DNA of 64,000 bases from positions 558,001 to 622,000 of the forward strand of contig JAJNPV010000050.1 of the NCBI GenBank assembly GCA_021155195.1. The letters run 5' to 3'. This document shows, piece after piece, positions 32,709-43,100 of this stretch; within the stretch, counting starts at the first letter, position 1; each line of letters begins with the position of its first letter. The stretch is from Ohtaekwangia sp. (GTDB lineage Bacteria; Bacteroidota; Bacteroidia; Cytophagales; Cyclobacteriaceae). The notes below the pieces were generated by a model. That model had not been told where the DNA came from. It did not search any database and saw only the letters and a program-made list of their open reading frames with translations. The position numbers and the translations under genes were made by a program.

Positions 32709-33584
32709 ATGCGCATTGGTATACATGGTAGAGATTTTCAGGGGAAATCGGCACCCTTTATCGAAAAAACGTTGGAGCAACTGACTCAACGTAAGGCAGA
32801 AATTTGGCTGTCGTCAAAATTCATCAAACAAGTAAAATCGCCTCTACTCGATAAATTCAAATTCAAAATTTTTGAACCGGGCGATAACCTGCGCAGCCTC
32901 GATTTCTTTTTTTCGTTGGGTGGTGATGGCACCATGCTCGAATCAGTAACCTACATTGGTAAAACCGAAATTCCTTTATTAGGAATTAACACAGGTCGCT
33001 TAGGATTTTTGGCAACCACCAGTCGAGATGATATTGATAGCGCTCTTGAAAATCTCTTTACTGGAAATTATAAGGAGGAAAGTCGCACCATGCTACGGCT
33101 TAATTCTTCTACTAAACTTTTTGAACCGCTAAACTTTGCATTGAATGACTTTACTATCATGAAGAAGGACACATCTTCTATGATTACTGTGCATGTGTAT
33201 GTGGATGGCGAGTTACTAAACTCATATTGGTCGGATGGAATAATTGTTTCAACACCCACGGGCTCTACAGGCTATTCGCTGAGTTGTGGTGGCCCATTGG
33301 TTTATCCAAAATCTGAAAGTTTTATTATTACAGCAGTAAGTCCGCATAATCTTGGTACCCGGCCTATTGTTATTTCCGATAAATCAGAGATTTCTTTTGA
33401 AATAGAAGGACGAAGTAAAAAATATTTGGTTTCCCTAGATTCCCGTTTCGAAACGGTAGACGATACCGTAAAGCTAAAACTAAAAAAAGAGCGATTTAAT
33501 GTTAAACTCATTCAATTGCCAGGTCATCATTACTTCAACACCTTGCGGCAAAAGCTAAATTGGGGGCTTGATATTCGTAATTAG
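32709..33584 (+). CDS. nadK: NAD kinase
   Basis: A 291-residue enzyme that phosphorylates NAD to NADP. The GGDG catalytic motif is at residues 71-74 (SLGGDGTMLES), followed by GINTGRLGFLAT, the NDF motif (ALNDFTIMK), and the YWSDGIIVSTPTGSTGYSLSCGGP region that binds NAD. Length and motifs match bacterial NadK. It lies 11 bases after the CBS-domain gene and the pair is almost surely co-transcribed. Confidence 0.97.
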   Translation: MRIGIHGRDFQGKSAPFIEKTLEQLTQRKAEIWLSSKFIKQVKSPLLDKFKFKIFEPGDNLRSLDFFFSLGGDGTMLESVTYIGKTEIPLLGINTGRLGFLATTSRDDIDSALENLFTGNYKEESRTMLRLNSSTKLFEPLNFALNDFTIMKKDTSSMITVHVYVDGELLNSYWSDGIIVSTPTGSTGYSLSCGGPLVYPKSESFIITAVSPHNLGTRPIVISDKSEISFEIEGRSKKYLVSLDSRFETVDDTVKLKLKKERFNVKLIQLPGHHYFNTLRQKLNWGLDIRN

Positions 33585-33612
33585 AAATTCTTAATTATCA
33601 AGGTATTTTTAA

Positions 33613-33620
33613 TAAGTTTG
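33613..33620 (+). promoter_or_regulatory. Candidate -7 box (TAAGTTTG) of the first DUF6089 gene
   Basis: TAAGTTTG matches TAnnTTTG, 22 bases before the ATG at 33643. The -33 region is not convincing. Confidence 0.35.
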
Positions 33621-33642
33621 TAATTGGCAAAAATCTCTGCGC

Positions 33643-34677
33643 ATGAGAAAGTTACTTTTTGGTCTGGTTTGTACATTTTTAGCCCTGGGATTTTCTCAGG
33701 AAGCCGCTGCTCAATTTAATCGGAAATCGATTAAAAAGAACAACAAACGGATTGCAAGTTTTCGCGGAAAGAAGGCGGGTTTTGGGAAAAACAAAATCTA
33801 CAATTCATTCGGTATATCGGTAAGCGCTTTAAATTATTATGGCGACATAGCTCCGCAACCTAAGCGAATCAGTACGGATATTTCGTTTACCAGGCCTGCG
33901 TTAGGGCTTTCTTTCACACACCGTTTTGGGCCTCGATATTCTTTGCAAGCTCAATTCATGTATGGAACCCTTAAGGGCTCAGATGTAGAATCTGCAGACC
34001 TGACAGACCAAGACAATGGTAAGTATCGTTATTATCGAAACTTATCCTTTAGAAACAGAATTAAAGAGCTTTCGGTGGTTGCCTACTTCGACTTATTTGA
34101 AAATGATGCTACCTACATTAGTCGTGTAAAGTGGACCCCGTATGTCTATGCTGGTGTAGCTGGCTTTTTACATAATCCGCAAGCTCAAACATCTGCTGGG
34201 GAATGGGTAGACCTTAGACCTTTGGGTACTGAAGGTCAGTACTCAACGTTAGATCCCACGGATGCAAACTTTGGTATTAAGGCATATAGTAAAATTCAAG
34301 TGGCAATTCCATTTGGTATAGGAGCCCGATTTAGATTGAATGAAGTAATGGATCTGTGGGCAGATCTTGGCTTCCGTTATACATTTACAGATTACCTTGA
34401 TGATGTAAGTAAAAATTATGTTGATCTGGGAGTTTTAAATAGTGATCTGGCAAGATCAATGTCCTACAGAGGAGGCGAATTGCCCGCTGCTGATCGCCCT
34501 GCAGAAGTACCTTATACGGGACGAGATGGAAATACTTACAACACAATTCCAGGGTACGGTCTTGAACATCCAGACAATATCAGAGGTAATAAAAATGATA
34601 AGGATATTTACATGGTAACAACCATCCGCCTTACTTATATTCTTGGAGCAACGTTCCATAAAGCAAAGTTCAGATAG
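33643..34677 (+). CDS. DUF6089-like outer membrane beta-barrel protein
   Basis: The 344-residue protein has a signal peptide (about 1-24, EAAAQ) and a basic linker, then alternating aromatic strands typical of an outer-membrane beta barrel (for example FGISVSALNYYGDIAP, LGLSFTHRFGPRYSLQAQFMYG and LTYILGATFHK at the end). From memory it belongs to the DUF6089 family that sits beside uppS-bamA in Bacteroidota. The neighbour at 34679 is a diverged paralogue. Function is unknown; the location in the bamA block suggests an envelope-biogenesis or porin-like role. Confidence 0.82.
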   Translation: MRKLLFGLVCTFLALGFSQEAAAQFNRKSIKKNNKRIASFRGKKAGFGKNKIYNSFGISVSALNYYGDIAPQPKRISTDISFTRPALGLSFTHRFGPRYSLQAQFMYGTLKGSDVESADLTDQDNGKYRYYRNLSFRNRIKELSVVAYFDLFENDATYISRVKWTPYVYAGVAGFLHNPQAQTSAGEWVDLRPLGTEGQYSTLDPTDANFGIKAYSKIQVAIPFGIGARFRLNEVMDLWADLGFRYTFTDYLDDVSKNYVDLGVLNSDLARSMSYRGGELPAADRPAEVPYTGRDGNTYNTIPGYGLEHPDNIRGNKNDKDIYMVTTIRLTYILGATFHKAKFR

Positions 34678-34678
34678 G

Positions 34679-35389
34679 ATGCGCGTTAAAACCTTTCTGG
34701 CTTTTGGGATATCAGTTTGCCAATTGGTTGGAATGGAACGAGCAAGTGCTCAACAGATGCTAACTCAGCGCTCGGAGGTTGGCTTTGGAATAGGAACGTT
34801 TAATTATACCGGGGATTTAGTCCGCACTTATAATATTGCATCCTCCAAACCTGCGGCTACCGTATTTTACAGGTCAAACATTAGCAAGGTTGTTAGTTTT
34901 CGAACAAGCATAACAGGCGGAAAGATTGGTGCAACTGATAAAAGAAAGCCTATTGATGCCTTTGCCACTAAACGCGATGCCTCATTTGATTTATTCTTAA
35001 TGGAAGGCTCTGCCGCTTTTGAATATCATTTTCTAGACTGGCGCGATGATAAAAGAAGACTACGATTTACGCCATACTTGTTTGCCGGGGTGTCTTTGTT
35101 TGGTATTTCTGGAGTTGAGCAAAAAAATGCAGAGTATAGCAATGTTCAAATGGCAATCCCATTTGGTGGCGGAATGAAGTATGTTTTAAATCCCAAGTAT
35201 TACATCGCTTTTGAGATTGGCATCAGAAAAACTTTCTTCGATTATTTGGATAACATTTCAGATGGGGATCCGGCTTACAAAACATACCAGTACGGAAACC
35301 CTTTTGATACAGACAATTATTTCTTTACAGGAATAACCCTAACCTACACATTTTACGACATTCCCTGCCCGAGCAGCCCTTATCGGTGA
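34679..35389 (+). CDS. Second DUF6089-like outer membrane beta-barrel protein
   Basis: From the ATG at 34679 (one base after the preceding TAG) the product has 236 residues; the upstream ATG at 34643 lies within the previous gene. A signal peptide runs to about residue 25 (RASAQQ). The barrel repeats features of the first protein (EVGFGIGTFNYTGDLVRTYN, FTPYLFAGVSLFG, QMAIPFGGGMKYVLN, FFTGITLTYTFYD), so it is a shorter, diverged paralogue created by tandem duplication. Function unknown. Confidence 0.82.
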   Translation: MRVKTFLAFGISVCQLVGMERASAQQMLTQRSEVGFGIGTFNYTGDLVRTYNIASSKPAATVFYRSNISKVVSFRTSITGGKIGATDKRKPIDAFATKRDASFDLFLMEGSAAFEYHFLDWRDDKRRLRFTPYLFAGVSLFGISGVEQKNAEYSNVQMAIPFGGGMKYVLNPKYYIAFEIGIRKTFFDYLDNISDGDPAYKTYQYGNPFDTDNYFFTGITLTYTFYDIPCPSSPYR

Positions 35390-35492
35390 AATTTTAGGTT
35401 GATCCAATAAACTTTCTGTTCATACAAATCATCCTAATGTTTCCATGATCTGGCGCTATTGCAATAAGTATGATAAGTTTTGAAAAAAAGGC

Positions 35493-35500
35493 TATTTTTG
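35493..35500 (+). promoter_or_regulatory. Candidate -7 box (TATTTTTG), near-leaderless uppS
   Basis: TATTTTTG ends 7 bases before the GTG start of uppS at 35508. No clear -33 TTTG at the right spacing. The placement resembles that of the GH3 and LEA-2 genes. Confidence 0.35.
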
Positions 35501-35507
35501 CCCCCTT

Positions 35508-36251
35508 GTGGCTTCTCAAAGGGAAAATATAGACTTCAATAATCTGCCAAGGCACATAGCCGTAATCATGGATGGCAATGGCAGGTGGGCTAAAAGCAAG
35601 GGCGCAGCCCGAATTTTTGGGCATCGAAACGCTATTCAGGCAGTGAAAGATGTAACGGAGGGCTGCGGAGAGTTGGGCATAAAATATCTTACGCTGTATG
35701 CGTTTAGTACTGAGAATTGGGGGCGACCAAAAGAAGAAGTTGACGGGCTAATGGAATTACTGGTTAATACACTTCAAAAGGAGATTAACACACTGCATGA
35801 AAATCAGGTGCAGCTTCATACTATTGGAGATGTAAGTCATTTGCCAAAGGCTTGTCAAAACAATTTAGCAGAAGCAATTGATGCAACGAAAGATAACAGT
35901 GGTCTTATACTACAACTGGCTTTGAATTATAGCGGAAGGTGGGAGATTGTTGAAGCGGCAAAGAAGTTAGCTGAAGAAGCCAAGAAGGGATTGATACAAC
36001 CCGAAGAAATTGATGAACATTATTTTTCGCAGCATTTGAAAACAGCTAATGTTCCTGATCCCGAGTTATTAATCCGCACGAGTGGTGAATTACGGGTTAG
36101 TAATTTTTTACTTTGGCAAATAGCCTACACTGAACTATTTATTACCCCCACCCTATGGCCCGATTTCCGCAAAGAAGATTTGTATGAAGCCATCTGTGTT
36201 TATCAAAAGCGTGAACGAAGATTTGGAAAAGTGCTGAACCCAACCGCTTAA
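35508..36251 (+). CDS. uppS: Isoprenyl transferase (undecaprenyl diphosphate synthase family)
   Basis: A 247-residue cis-prenyltransferase that builds C55 lipid carriers for peptidoglycan and O-antigen. The GTG start is supported because LPRHIAVIMDGNGRWAKSKG must lie near the N-terminus. The catalytic Asp is in IMDGNGRWA; the second signature RTSGELRVSNFLLWQIAYTEL is complete. It begins the envelope set uppS-bamA-ompH-ompH, 7 bases before bamA. The partner for the uppS substrate, IspH, is encoded at 9385-10602. Confidence 0.96.
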   Translation: MASQRENIDFNNLPRHIAVIMDGNGRWAKSKGAARIFGHRNAIQAVKDVTEGCGELGIKYLTLYAFSTENWGRPKEEVDGLMELLVNTLQKEINTLHENQVQLHTIGDVSHLPKACQNNLAEAIDATKDNSGLILQLALNYSGRWEIVEAAKKLAEEAKKGLIQPEEIDEHYFSQHLKTANVPDPELLIRTSGELRVSNFLLWQIAYTELFITPTLWPDFRKEDLYEAICVYQKRERRFGKVLNPTA

Positions 36252-36258
36252 TAATTAA

Positions 36259-38967
36259 ATGAAGAGAATTTTACTTTTTACTATAGTCCTCATTGCTTGG
36301 GTTAGCAGCGAAACGTTTGCGCAGTTCAGAAACCGTAATCAAACCCAAACCTCCACAACCCAAGAGCCGACCTTGAACTATGCATCTCCGCAAGAATATA
36401 CCATTGCCGGAATCGAGGTAACAGGATTAAATGTGCTGGATAAAAACGCAATGGTTTCACTTACCGGTTTGAAGATCGGAGATAAGATAAAAATTCCTGG
36501 AGATGGAATTTCAGGCGCCATTCGGAAGCTTTGGAAGCATGGATTGGTTGGTGATGTAACGATCTCCGTTCAAAAAATTGAAGGAACAAATGTGTACTTA
36601 GCTATCGTGCTTACCGAACGACCGCGGTTAAACGATTTTTATTTTGTTGGTATAAGCAAGGGTAGGCAATCTGCTTTAAAAGAAGATCTTAAATTAATTA
36701 AAGGCAAGATTGTGAATGATGCTACCATTCGCAATGCCGAGCTATCCGTAAAGAAACATTTTGTAAAGAAAGGTTTCTTAAATACTGTAGTAAAGGTGAT
36801 CCCTCAATCCGATACTCTTAATCGTGGGGGTGTTCGGCTTAAAATAGATGTTGACCTCAAATCAAAAGTTAAAATCAATGCGATAAACATTGAAGGAAAT
36901 TATGATGTGGCTGATGCCAAATTAAAAAGGAAGTTGAAGAAAACACATGAGCATCCCCGCATTTCAATACACCGAGCTATACTTAGTGAACTGCTTACCT
37001 TCAAGCCCAAAGCAATTGGCCCCGCATTAGACTCAAGCCGAAAGATTAGCCTAACTGATATAAAGGGTTTTATAAATAGAAATATTAAACTCAATGTTTT
37101 TGCAGGCTCCAAATTTATTCGGTCAGAATTTGAAACGGATAAACAGAGCATGATTGAACTCTACAATTCATTGGGTTATCGCGATGCAGAGATAATCTCG
37201 GATACAATTGTGAACCACGACAAATCAAATATTGATGTAAACATTAAGGTTTATGAGGGGCGCAAATACTACTTCCGCAATATTACGTGGGTGGGTAATT
37301 ACATTCATAGCGCAAATATCTTAAATAAGATTTTGGATATTAATAAAGGGGATGTTTACAACAATGAAATGATAGTTAAGAAGACAACCTTTAATCCAAA
37401 AGGAGCCGACATTAGTGGCTTATATATGGATGATGGCTACTTGTTTTTTAGAATCAATCCAGTAGAAGTTGCCGTGGTGGGAGATTCCATTGATGTGGAG
37501 ATGAGAATTTATGAGGGCGATCGGGCAACGATAGACGAAGTAATCATTAGCGGCAATGAACGCACAAACGATCACGTAATTCGCAGAGAGTTAAGTACAA
37601 TCCCTGGACAAAAATTCAGACGTTCAGATTTAATAAGAACCCAACAGCAACTTTCGCAGATGGGATACTTCAATCCTCAGAAAATAGATCAGGATATCAG
37701 ACCAAATCCTTCGGATGGTACTGTAGATATTGAATGGAAGGTGGAGGAACAATCCAATGATCAAATTGAATTGTCTGGTGGTTGGGGTGGATTTTATGGT
37801 TTTGTTGGAACAGTTGGCTTATCGTTCAACAACTTCTCCATTCGAAATGTGCCACACTTAGATAAGTGGAAACCATTACCCACTGGAGATGGACAGAAGC
37901 TCTCTTTAAGAGCACAGGCCAATGGAAGATCTTTCCAAAGCTATAGCTTGTCCTTTACAGAACCTTGGTTAGGGGGAAGAAAACCCAATTCCTTTACAGT
38001 AAGTTTAAATCACTCAATATCACGATTGGCAAACTCCAGTTATGAATTTACCGATGCATCTTCACTTAAGCAAAGTGGTATAACTGTAGGCTTTGGTCGA
38101 AGACTTGAGTGGCCTGATAATTATTTTTCACTGACCCATTCACTTTCGTATTTGGTGTATAACTATCAAAATTATTTCGGATCAACGACTCTTCCTGCTA
38201 AAGGAAAAACAAATGAGATCATGTTTAATACAACATTATCCAGAAACAGTATTGATAATCCAATGTACCCCACTACTGGATCAACGCTTTCTTTGGCAGT
38301 TAACTTAACGCCTCCTTATTCCTTGTGGAGAGATGCTTCTTATTACAATGACGTTAATCAGCGTTACAAATGGACAGAAATGCATAAGTGGATGCTAGAT
38401 GCCAAGTTCTATATTAAGTTAATTGGAAGTGATAAGCCGGATGGGCGTAGCTTGGTGTTAGAAACAAAGGCTCACTTTGGTTTTATTGGTCGGTATAATC
38501 AAAATCTTGCACAAGGGCCATTCCAGCGCTTTTTGGTAGGAGGTGATGGGTTGGCAGGCGGATTTAACTCCTTTGTTTTAGGCCAGGATATTATTGGCCT
38601 GCGTGGCTATGGCAACAATCTGGTTACCCCACCACTTTATGCCGATCGGGGTCAAGTTCAATTGAATGGTATTGAGGGGGGAGTTGTTTATGATAAATTT
38701 GGATTGGAACTAAGATATCCGGTATCAACCAGTCAATCAGCTACTATTTATACATTCCTGTTTGCAGAAGCAGGAAACAATTGGGACAATTACCAGGATT
38801 TTAATCCGTTTGTTATGTATAAATCTGCCGGTGTGGGAGCAAGAATATTTATGCCTGCTTTTGGGTTAATAGGATTAAACTGGGCTTACGGGTTTGATAA
38901 ATTACCATTTGCAACCGATAAAAGCGGTTCGCAATTCCACTTCACCATCGGCCAGCAAATCAGATAG
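36259..38967 (+). CDS. bamA: Outer membrane protein assembly factor BamA
   Basis: The 902-residue protein has a signal peptide (about 1-21, TFAQF), POTRA repeats (about 45-490, for example YTIAGIEVTGLNVLDKNAM, KINAINIEGNYDVADAKLK, YFRNITWVGNYIHSANILN and TIDEVIISGNERTNDHVIR), and a C-terminal 16-strand barrel (about 520-902) with the conserved VGGDGLAGG (loop-6 region). BamA inserts barrel proteins into the outer membrane. The long POTRA region is typical of Bacteroidota. The stop at 38965-38967 is followed by the ompH start after one base. Confidence 0.96.
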   Translation: MKRILLFTIVLIAWVSSETFAQFRNRNQTQTSTTQEPTLNYASPQEYTIAGIEVTGLNVLDKNAMVSLTGLKIGDKIKIPGDGISGAIRKLWKHGLVGDVTISVQKIEGTNVYLAIVLTERPRLNDFYFVGISKGRQSALKEDLKLIKGKIVNDATIRNAELSVKKHFVKKGFLNTVVKVIPQSDTLNRGGVRLKIDVDLKSKVKINAINIEGNYDVADAKLKRKLKKTHEHPRISIHRAILSELLTFKPKAIGPALDSSRKISLTDIKGFINRNIKLNVFAGSKFIRSEFETDKQSMIELYNSLGYRDAEIISDTIVNHDKSNIDVNIKVYEGRKYYFRNITWVGNYIHSANILNKILDINKGDVYNNEMIVKKTTFNPKGADISGLYMDDGYLFFRINPVEVAVVGDSIDVEMRIYEGDRATIDEVIISGNERTNDHVIRRELSTIPGQKFRRSDLIRTQQQLSQMGYFNPQKIDQDIRPNPSDGTVDIEWKVEEQSNDQIELSGGWGGFYGFVGTVGLSFNNFSIRNVPHLDKWKPLPTGDGQKLSLRAQANGRSFQSYSLSFTEPWLGGRKPNSFTVSLNHSISRLANSSYEFTDASSLKQSGITVGFGRRLEWPDNYFSLTHSLSYLVYNYQNYFGSTTLPAKGKTNEIMFNTTLSRNSIDNPMYPTTGSTLSLAVNLTPPYSLWRDASYYNDVNQRYKWTEMHKWMLDAKFYIKLIGSDKPDGRSLVLETKAHFGFIGRYNQNLAQGPFQRFLVGGDGLAGGFNSFVLGQDIIGLRGYGNNLVTPPLYADRGQVQLNGIEGGVVYDKFGLELRYPVSTSQSATIYTFLFAEAGNNWDNYQDFNPFVMYKSAGVGARIFMPAFGLIGLNWAYGFDKLPFATDKSGSQFHFTIGQQIR

Positions 38968-38968
38968 A

Positions 38969-39502
38969 ATGCGCTTTTTCATCCTGACAGCAGCCTTTTT
39001 ATTTTTCGGCCTGACTTTTGTCCATGCACAGAAGTTCGGCTATTTCGACTCTGAATTTGTTCTGAGCAAAATGCCAGAATACAGCAAGGCTCAAGGTGAA
39101 ATAGAACAGTTATCTGCTGCCTGGGAGAAAGAAATAGAAGATATGCAACGAAAAGTGGAAGAGTTGTACAGAATTTATCAAGCTGAACAGGTGCTCTTGA
39201 CCGAGGAAATGAAGCAGGAGAGGCAGGATGAGATTAAAAAGAAACAAACTGAAGTGAAGGATTACCAGAAAAAGGTTTTTGGTTTTGGCGGTTTGTTTTT
39301 TTTGAAAAAACAAGAATTGATTAAACCTTTGCAGGATAAGGTGTTTGATGCGGTAGAGAAAGTATGTAAGGCTAACCGATTGGCGATCTTGTTCGACAAG
39401 TCAGCAGAATTGGTAATGATTTATACCGACCCTCGCCATGATTACACCGATTTCATATTAGAAGAATTAGGGTTAGGCGACCCCAACGATAAAGTCAAAT
39501 AA
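38969..39502 (+). CDS. OmpH/Skp family periplasmic chaperone (first copy)
   Basis: From ATG 38969 the product is 177 residues; an upstream in-frame ATG at 38894 lies in bamA. A signal peptide runs to about residue 20 (FVHAQ). A long charged coiled coil (about 48-125) precedes and follows the conserved KFGYFDSEFVLSKMPEY start and a C-terminal DYTDFILEELGL. Skp-type trimers hold unfolded outer-membrane proteins for BamA. The copy at 39514 shares the layout, so this is a tandem duplication immediately downstream of bamA. Confidence 0.92.
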   Translation: MRFFILTAAFLFFGLTFVHAQKFGYFDSEFVLSKMPEYSKAQGEIEQLSAAWEKEIEDMQRKVEELYRIYQAEQVLLTEEMKQERQDEIKKKQTEVKDYQKKVFGFGGLFFLKKQELIKPLQDKVFDAVEKVCKANRLAILFDKSAELVMIYTDPRHDYTDFILEELGLGDPNDKVK

Positions 39503-39513
39503 ATAAACTAAAA

Positions 39514-40053
39514 ATGAGAACACTTTTTTTACTTCTGTTTTGTGTTGTGGCAGTAAGTGCCCAAGCCCAGGAAACGCAAAAAATCGGTTATGCCGATTGG
39601 CAATATATCTTCAGTCAGATGCCTGAATTCAAACAAATTGAAAATGAGTTGAAAACCCATGGCACACAACTTGAAAATCAGTTGAAGGCTAAGAGCACTG
39701 AATTGGAAACTAAGTATAAGGCATACCAAGGGATGCCGGCTACAACCCCTGATGCAATTCGCGCGGATAAAGAAAGAGAATTACAAGCGATGCAGGAGAG
39801 CATTCAGAAGTTTCAACAAGATGCACAAACCTCTTTACAAAATAAGCAAGGCGCTTTGATGGATCCTGTTATTAAAAAAGTAGGGAAAGCAATTGAAGAT
39901 ACTGCTAAAGAAAATGGTTATGCTTTTATCTTAAACCCTCAAACTATGGGTGGCGAAGATGTGCTTTTGTATTCAGATGAAAAGTATGATATCTCTAAGT
40001 TGGTATTGAAAAAATTGGGAATAACTCCTAAGCCGGAAGTTGCCAATAAATAG
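39514..40053 (+). CDS. OmpH/Skp family periplasmic chaperone (second copy)
   Basis: The 179-residue protein has a signal peptide (to about 19, AQAQ), the conserved KIGYADWQYIFSQMPEF opening, a coiled-coil middle (about 43-115) rich in Glu, Lys and Gln, and the Skp-like C-terminus (VDLLYSDEKYDISKLVLKKLG-type pattern, here EDVLLYSDEKYDIS). It is the diverged twin of the preceding ompH and ends a bamA transcript, closed by the terminator at 40071-40105. Confidence 0.92.
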   Translation: MRTLFLLLFCVVAVSAQAQETQKIGYADWQYIFSQMPEFKQIENELKTHGTQLENQLKAKSTELETKYKAYQGMPATTPDAIRADKERELQAMQESIQKFQQDAQTSLQNKQGALMDPVIKKVGKAIEDTAKENGYAFILNPQTMGGEDVLLYSDEKYDISKLVLKKLGITPKPEVANK

Positions 40054-40070
40054 AAATTTATAATTTAAAA

Positions 40071-40105
40071 GAAAGCCCTGTTCCGATTCATCGGGATGGG
40101 GCTTT
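40071..40105. terminator. Terminator overlapping the 3' end of the hydantoinase gene
   Basis: GAAAGCCC (40071-40078) pairs with GGGCTTTC (40098-40105); an inner stem TTCCGAT/ATCGGGA lies within. On the plus strand TCTTTT follows. On the minus strand TTTTAAATT follows the mirror. The right arm lies inside the last codons of the hydantoinase gene (stop 40088-40090), so one hairpin serves both converging units. Confidence 0.8.
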
Positions 40106-43100
40106 CTCTTTTCCGTAACCACCGCCACCAGGAGTTTGTATTAAAATTTTATCACCAGGCTTTACAGCTACGCTGTCCATTCCCTTAAGGTTTATGATTG
40201 CGTTATCTGAGGTTATAAGTGTTTGCCGTCCCCTCTTTCCTGGTTGTCCCCCATGTAACCCATAGGGTTTTTCAACCCGATGTTGAGAAAGGATATTTAC
40301 TTCCATCGGCTCTTTAAAAGTAATTTCGCGCTCTACTCCATTTCCTCCTTTCCATTTTCCCTTTCCACCCGAGTTAGAGCGAATTTCAAAACGCTCCAAT
40401 CTTACGGGATATCTTAATTCTAAAATTTCAGGATCGGTAATGCGTGTGTTAGTCATATGTGAATGAACAGCATCGGTGCCATCAAAACCGCTACCAGCAC
40501 CTATGCCACCGCAAATTGTTTCATAAAACCCAAAGCGTCTGTTTCCAAACAAAAAGTTGTTCATGGTTCCCTGGCTGCATGCCACAAGTCCAAGTGCTTT
40601 AAGCAGCGTATCCGTTAATCGTTGACTTACTTCAGTATTCCCTCCAACCACGGCAGGCAATTTTTCTTTCCTGAAATCAGGATTCAGTAATCCGGTTGGT
40701 AAAATAATTTGTACGGGCTCCATTAATCCTTCATTCATTGCAATAGGTTTGTTTACCCAAAGCCGAAGTGCATAAAGGATTACGCTTTGAACAATAGCGG
40801 GCGTTGCATTTAAATTACCCGCATGAACATCCGAAGAACCCGAGAAATCAATTTTCAAAAAGCCTTTTTTTGGAATTATGATTTTTACTTTCAAGAGAGA
40901 ACCATCATCCAATCGCTCTTCAGCAAAAAAGATATTTGTTGAAAGAGAATTTATTTTTGATCGAAGTAAATTGGATGCATACTCGCGAAGAGCCTTCATA
41001 TACAATGAAACCTGAGCGGCTCCATACTTTTTACAAAGAGATTTTAACTCAACATCACCAAGATTTACTGCAGCCAAAGCACCATTCAGGTCGGCCAGGT
41101 TTTCTTCCGGCAATCGACTTGGATATTTACCAGTCGTTAAAATTTTTCTTATAGCAGTCCACTGAGGCTTACCTTGTTTCACTAAATAAGTTGGGGCAAT
41201 AATAATTCCTTCTTCATGTAAGAATGTTGCATCGGCTGGCATTGATCCGGGTTTTTTTCCACCGATTTCGGCATGATGCGCCCGTGCCGCCACATAGCCA
41301 ATTAATTTTTTATTTATAAAGACGGGTTTGATTAGGGTAACATCGGGCAAATGTGAACCTCCATAGGCCGGATGGTTTGTAATGATTACATCACCACTGC
41401 GCATTGGCAAAACCTTAGCCACTTCGCGCACGCAAATTCCCATGCTTCCTAAATGCACGGGAATGTGCGGAGCATTCACAACCAAATACCCCTGCGAATC
41501 CATCACGGCACAAGAAAAATCCAAGCGCTCTTTTACATTCACCGAAAAGGATGTGCGCTGAAGTAATGCACCCATTTCGTGAGCAATGGCAGTAAACCGA
41601 TTACTAAACAACTCTAACGCAGCTTCTTTCGAATTTTCCTTTTTCAAAATTTCAATTTGATTGATGGAAGTTAGCATTCCATGATTATGGGAATCGAGAT
41701 TGAATCTCCAATTGGGCGCGACCAATGTGGTTGAGTTTTCGCTAACAACTAAACCTGGCCCCTTAACCATAGCCCCCGGTCTAAGAGACTCCCATCGATA
41801 GACTTTTGCCTTCTTCCAGACGCTGTTTACAAATAATTGAATTTCTTTGTCAGCTTTTGGGGAGTAAGAAATAGTGGATGTTTTTTTGTTCTTCTCTTGC
41901 GCTTGGTCAATCGTTAAAATCAACCGAATAGATTCAACTTCTATTTCTCGATTCGCTAACCAATGACCATAAAGAGATTGATATTTTTTTTTAAACTCTT
42001 TTCGCAGTGCGTTGCGAGATGTATAGTTTGTTTCAATAGTACTTTCCTGGCCATTGAATCGCAAGAACACAAGGTGTTTGGAGCGCTTAATACCTTCTGG
42101 CGTAAATCCATCAGCCATAAGTTTTGTTGTCCCTTGTTGATAAAGTTCTTTAAAATGATTTTCGAATTGATCTTCAACTACAGCAAGTTTCTGGAGCAGC
42201 AACTTTTCTTCAAAGTGTTCTATTTTGGCGTGGCCAATTCCATAAGCACTAAGAAGTCCGGCATCGTAAGGAATCAAAATTTTTTTCATCCCTAGCAAAT
42301 TAGCAATCTCACATGCGTGTTGGCCACCAGCGCCTCCAAACGTAAGAAGCGTAAAATCGGAAGGATCATGACCTTGTTGTACCGAAACTTTTTTTATGGC
42401 CTCAGCCATTTTTTCGTTGGCAATCAACAGGAATGATTCCAGCAATGTTTCTTTACGCGGTCGTCTTCCGGTTGCTGATTTTATTTTCTTTACTAAAAGT
42501 TCAAGAGCCTCTTCTGACTTTTTTGGATAAAGTGGAATTGAGAAGAGTCGAGCATCGGCTCGGCCTAGTAAAAGATTTACATCTGTAATTGTTAACGGAC
42601 CTCCACTTCCATAACATGCTGGCCCAGGACTAGCCCCTGCACTGTGTGGCCCCACCGTAAGACGAAATCCATCAAAGTCGCAAATCGATCCGCCCCCGGC
42701 AGCAATGGTTTCAATTGAAAGTGAAGGAGAAAGAATTTTTATCTCGCCAACTTTTGATTCATATCGATAGGCGTATTGATTGTTATAAAGAGAAACGTCT
42801 GTGCTGGTTCCCCCCATATCAAATGTGATGAGATTTTTGATTTCTGAAAGTTTTGCTGCGGTAGCAGCACCCACAACTCCACCCGCTGGGCCGCTTAGTA
42901 AACTATCTTTGGGATGGAAATTGGTTGCATCTACTAAGCCACCCGCACTCGTCATAATTTTTAATGAAGCATTCTCAATACCTCGTTGAATATTGGAGAC
43001 ATAGGTGTTGATGACTGGATTGAGATAAGCATTCGCGACCGCTGTTTCTGTGCGGGGAAGAATTTTTATTTGTTGTGAAATTTTATGAGATGCTGTGATG

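Noticed and set aside
34643..34678. Upstream ATG for the second DUF6089 gene
   Set aside because: It lies in the preceding gene, and the signal peptide begins at 34679.
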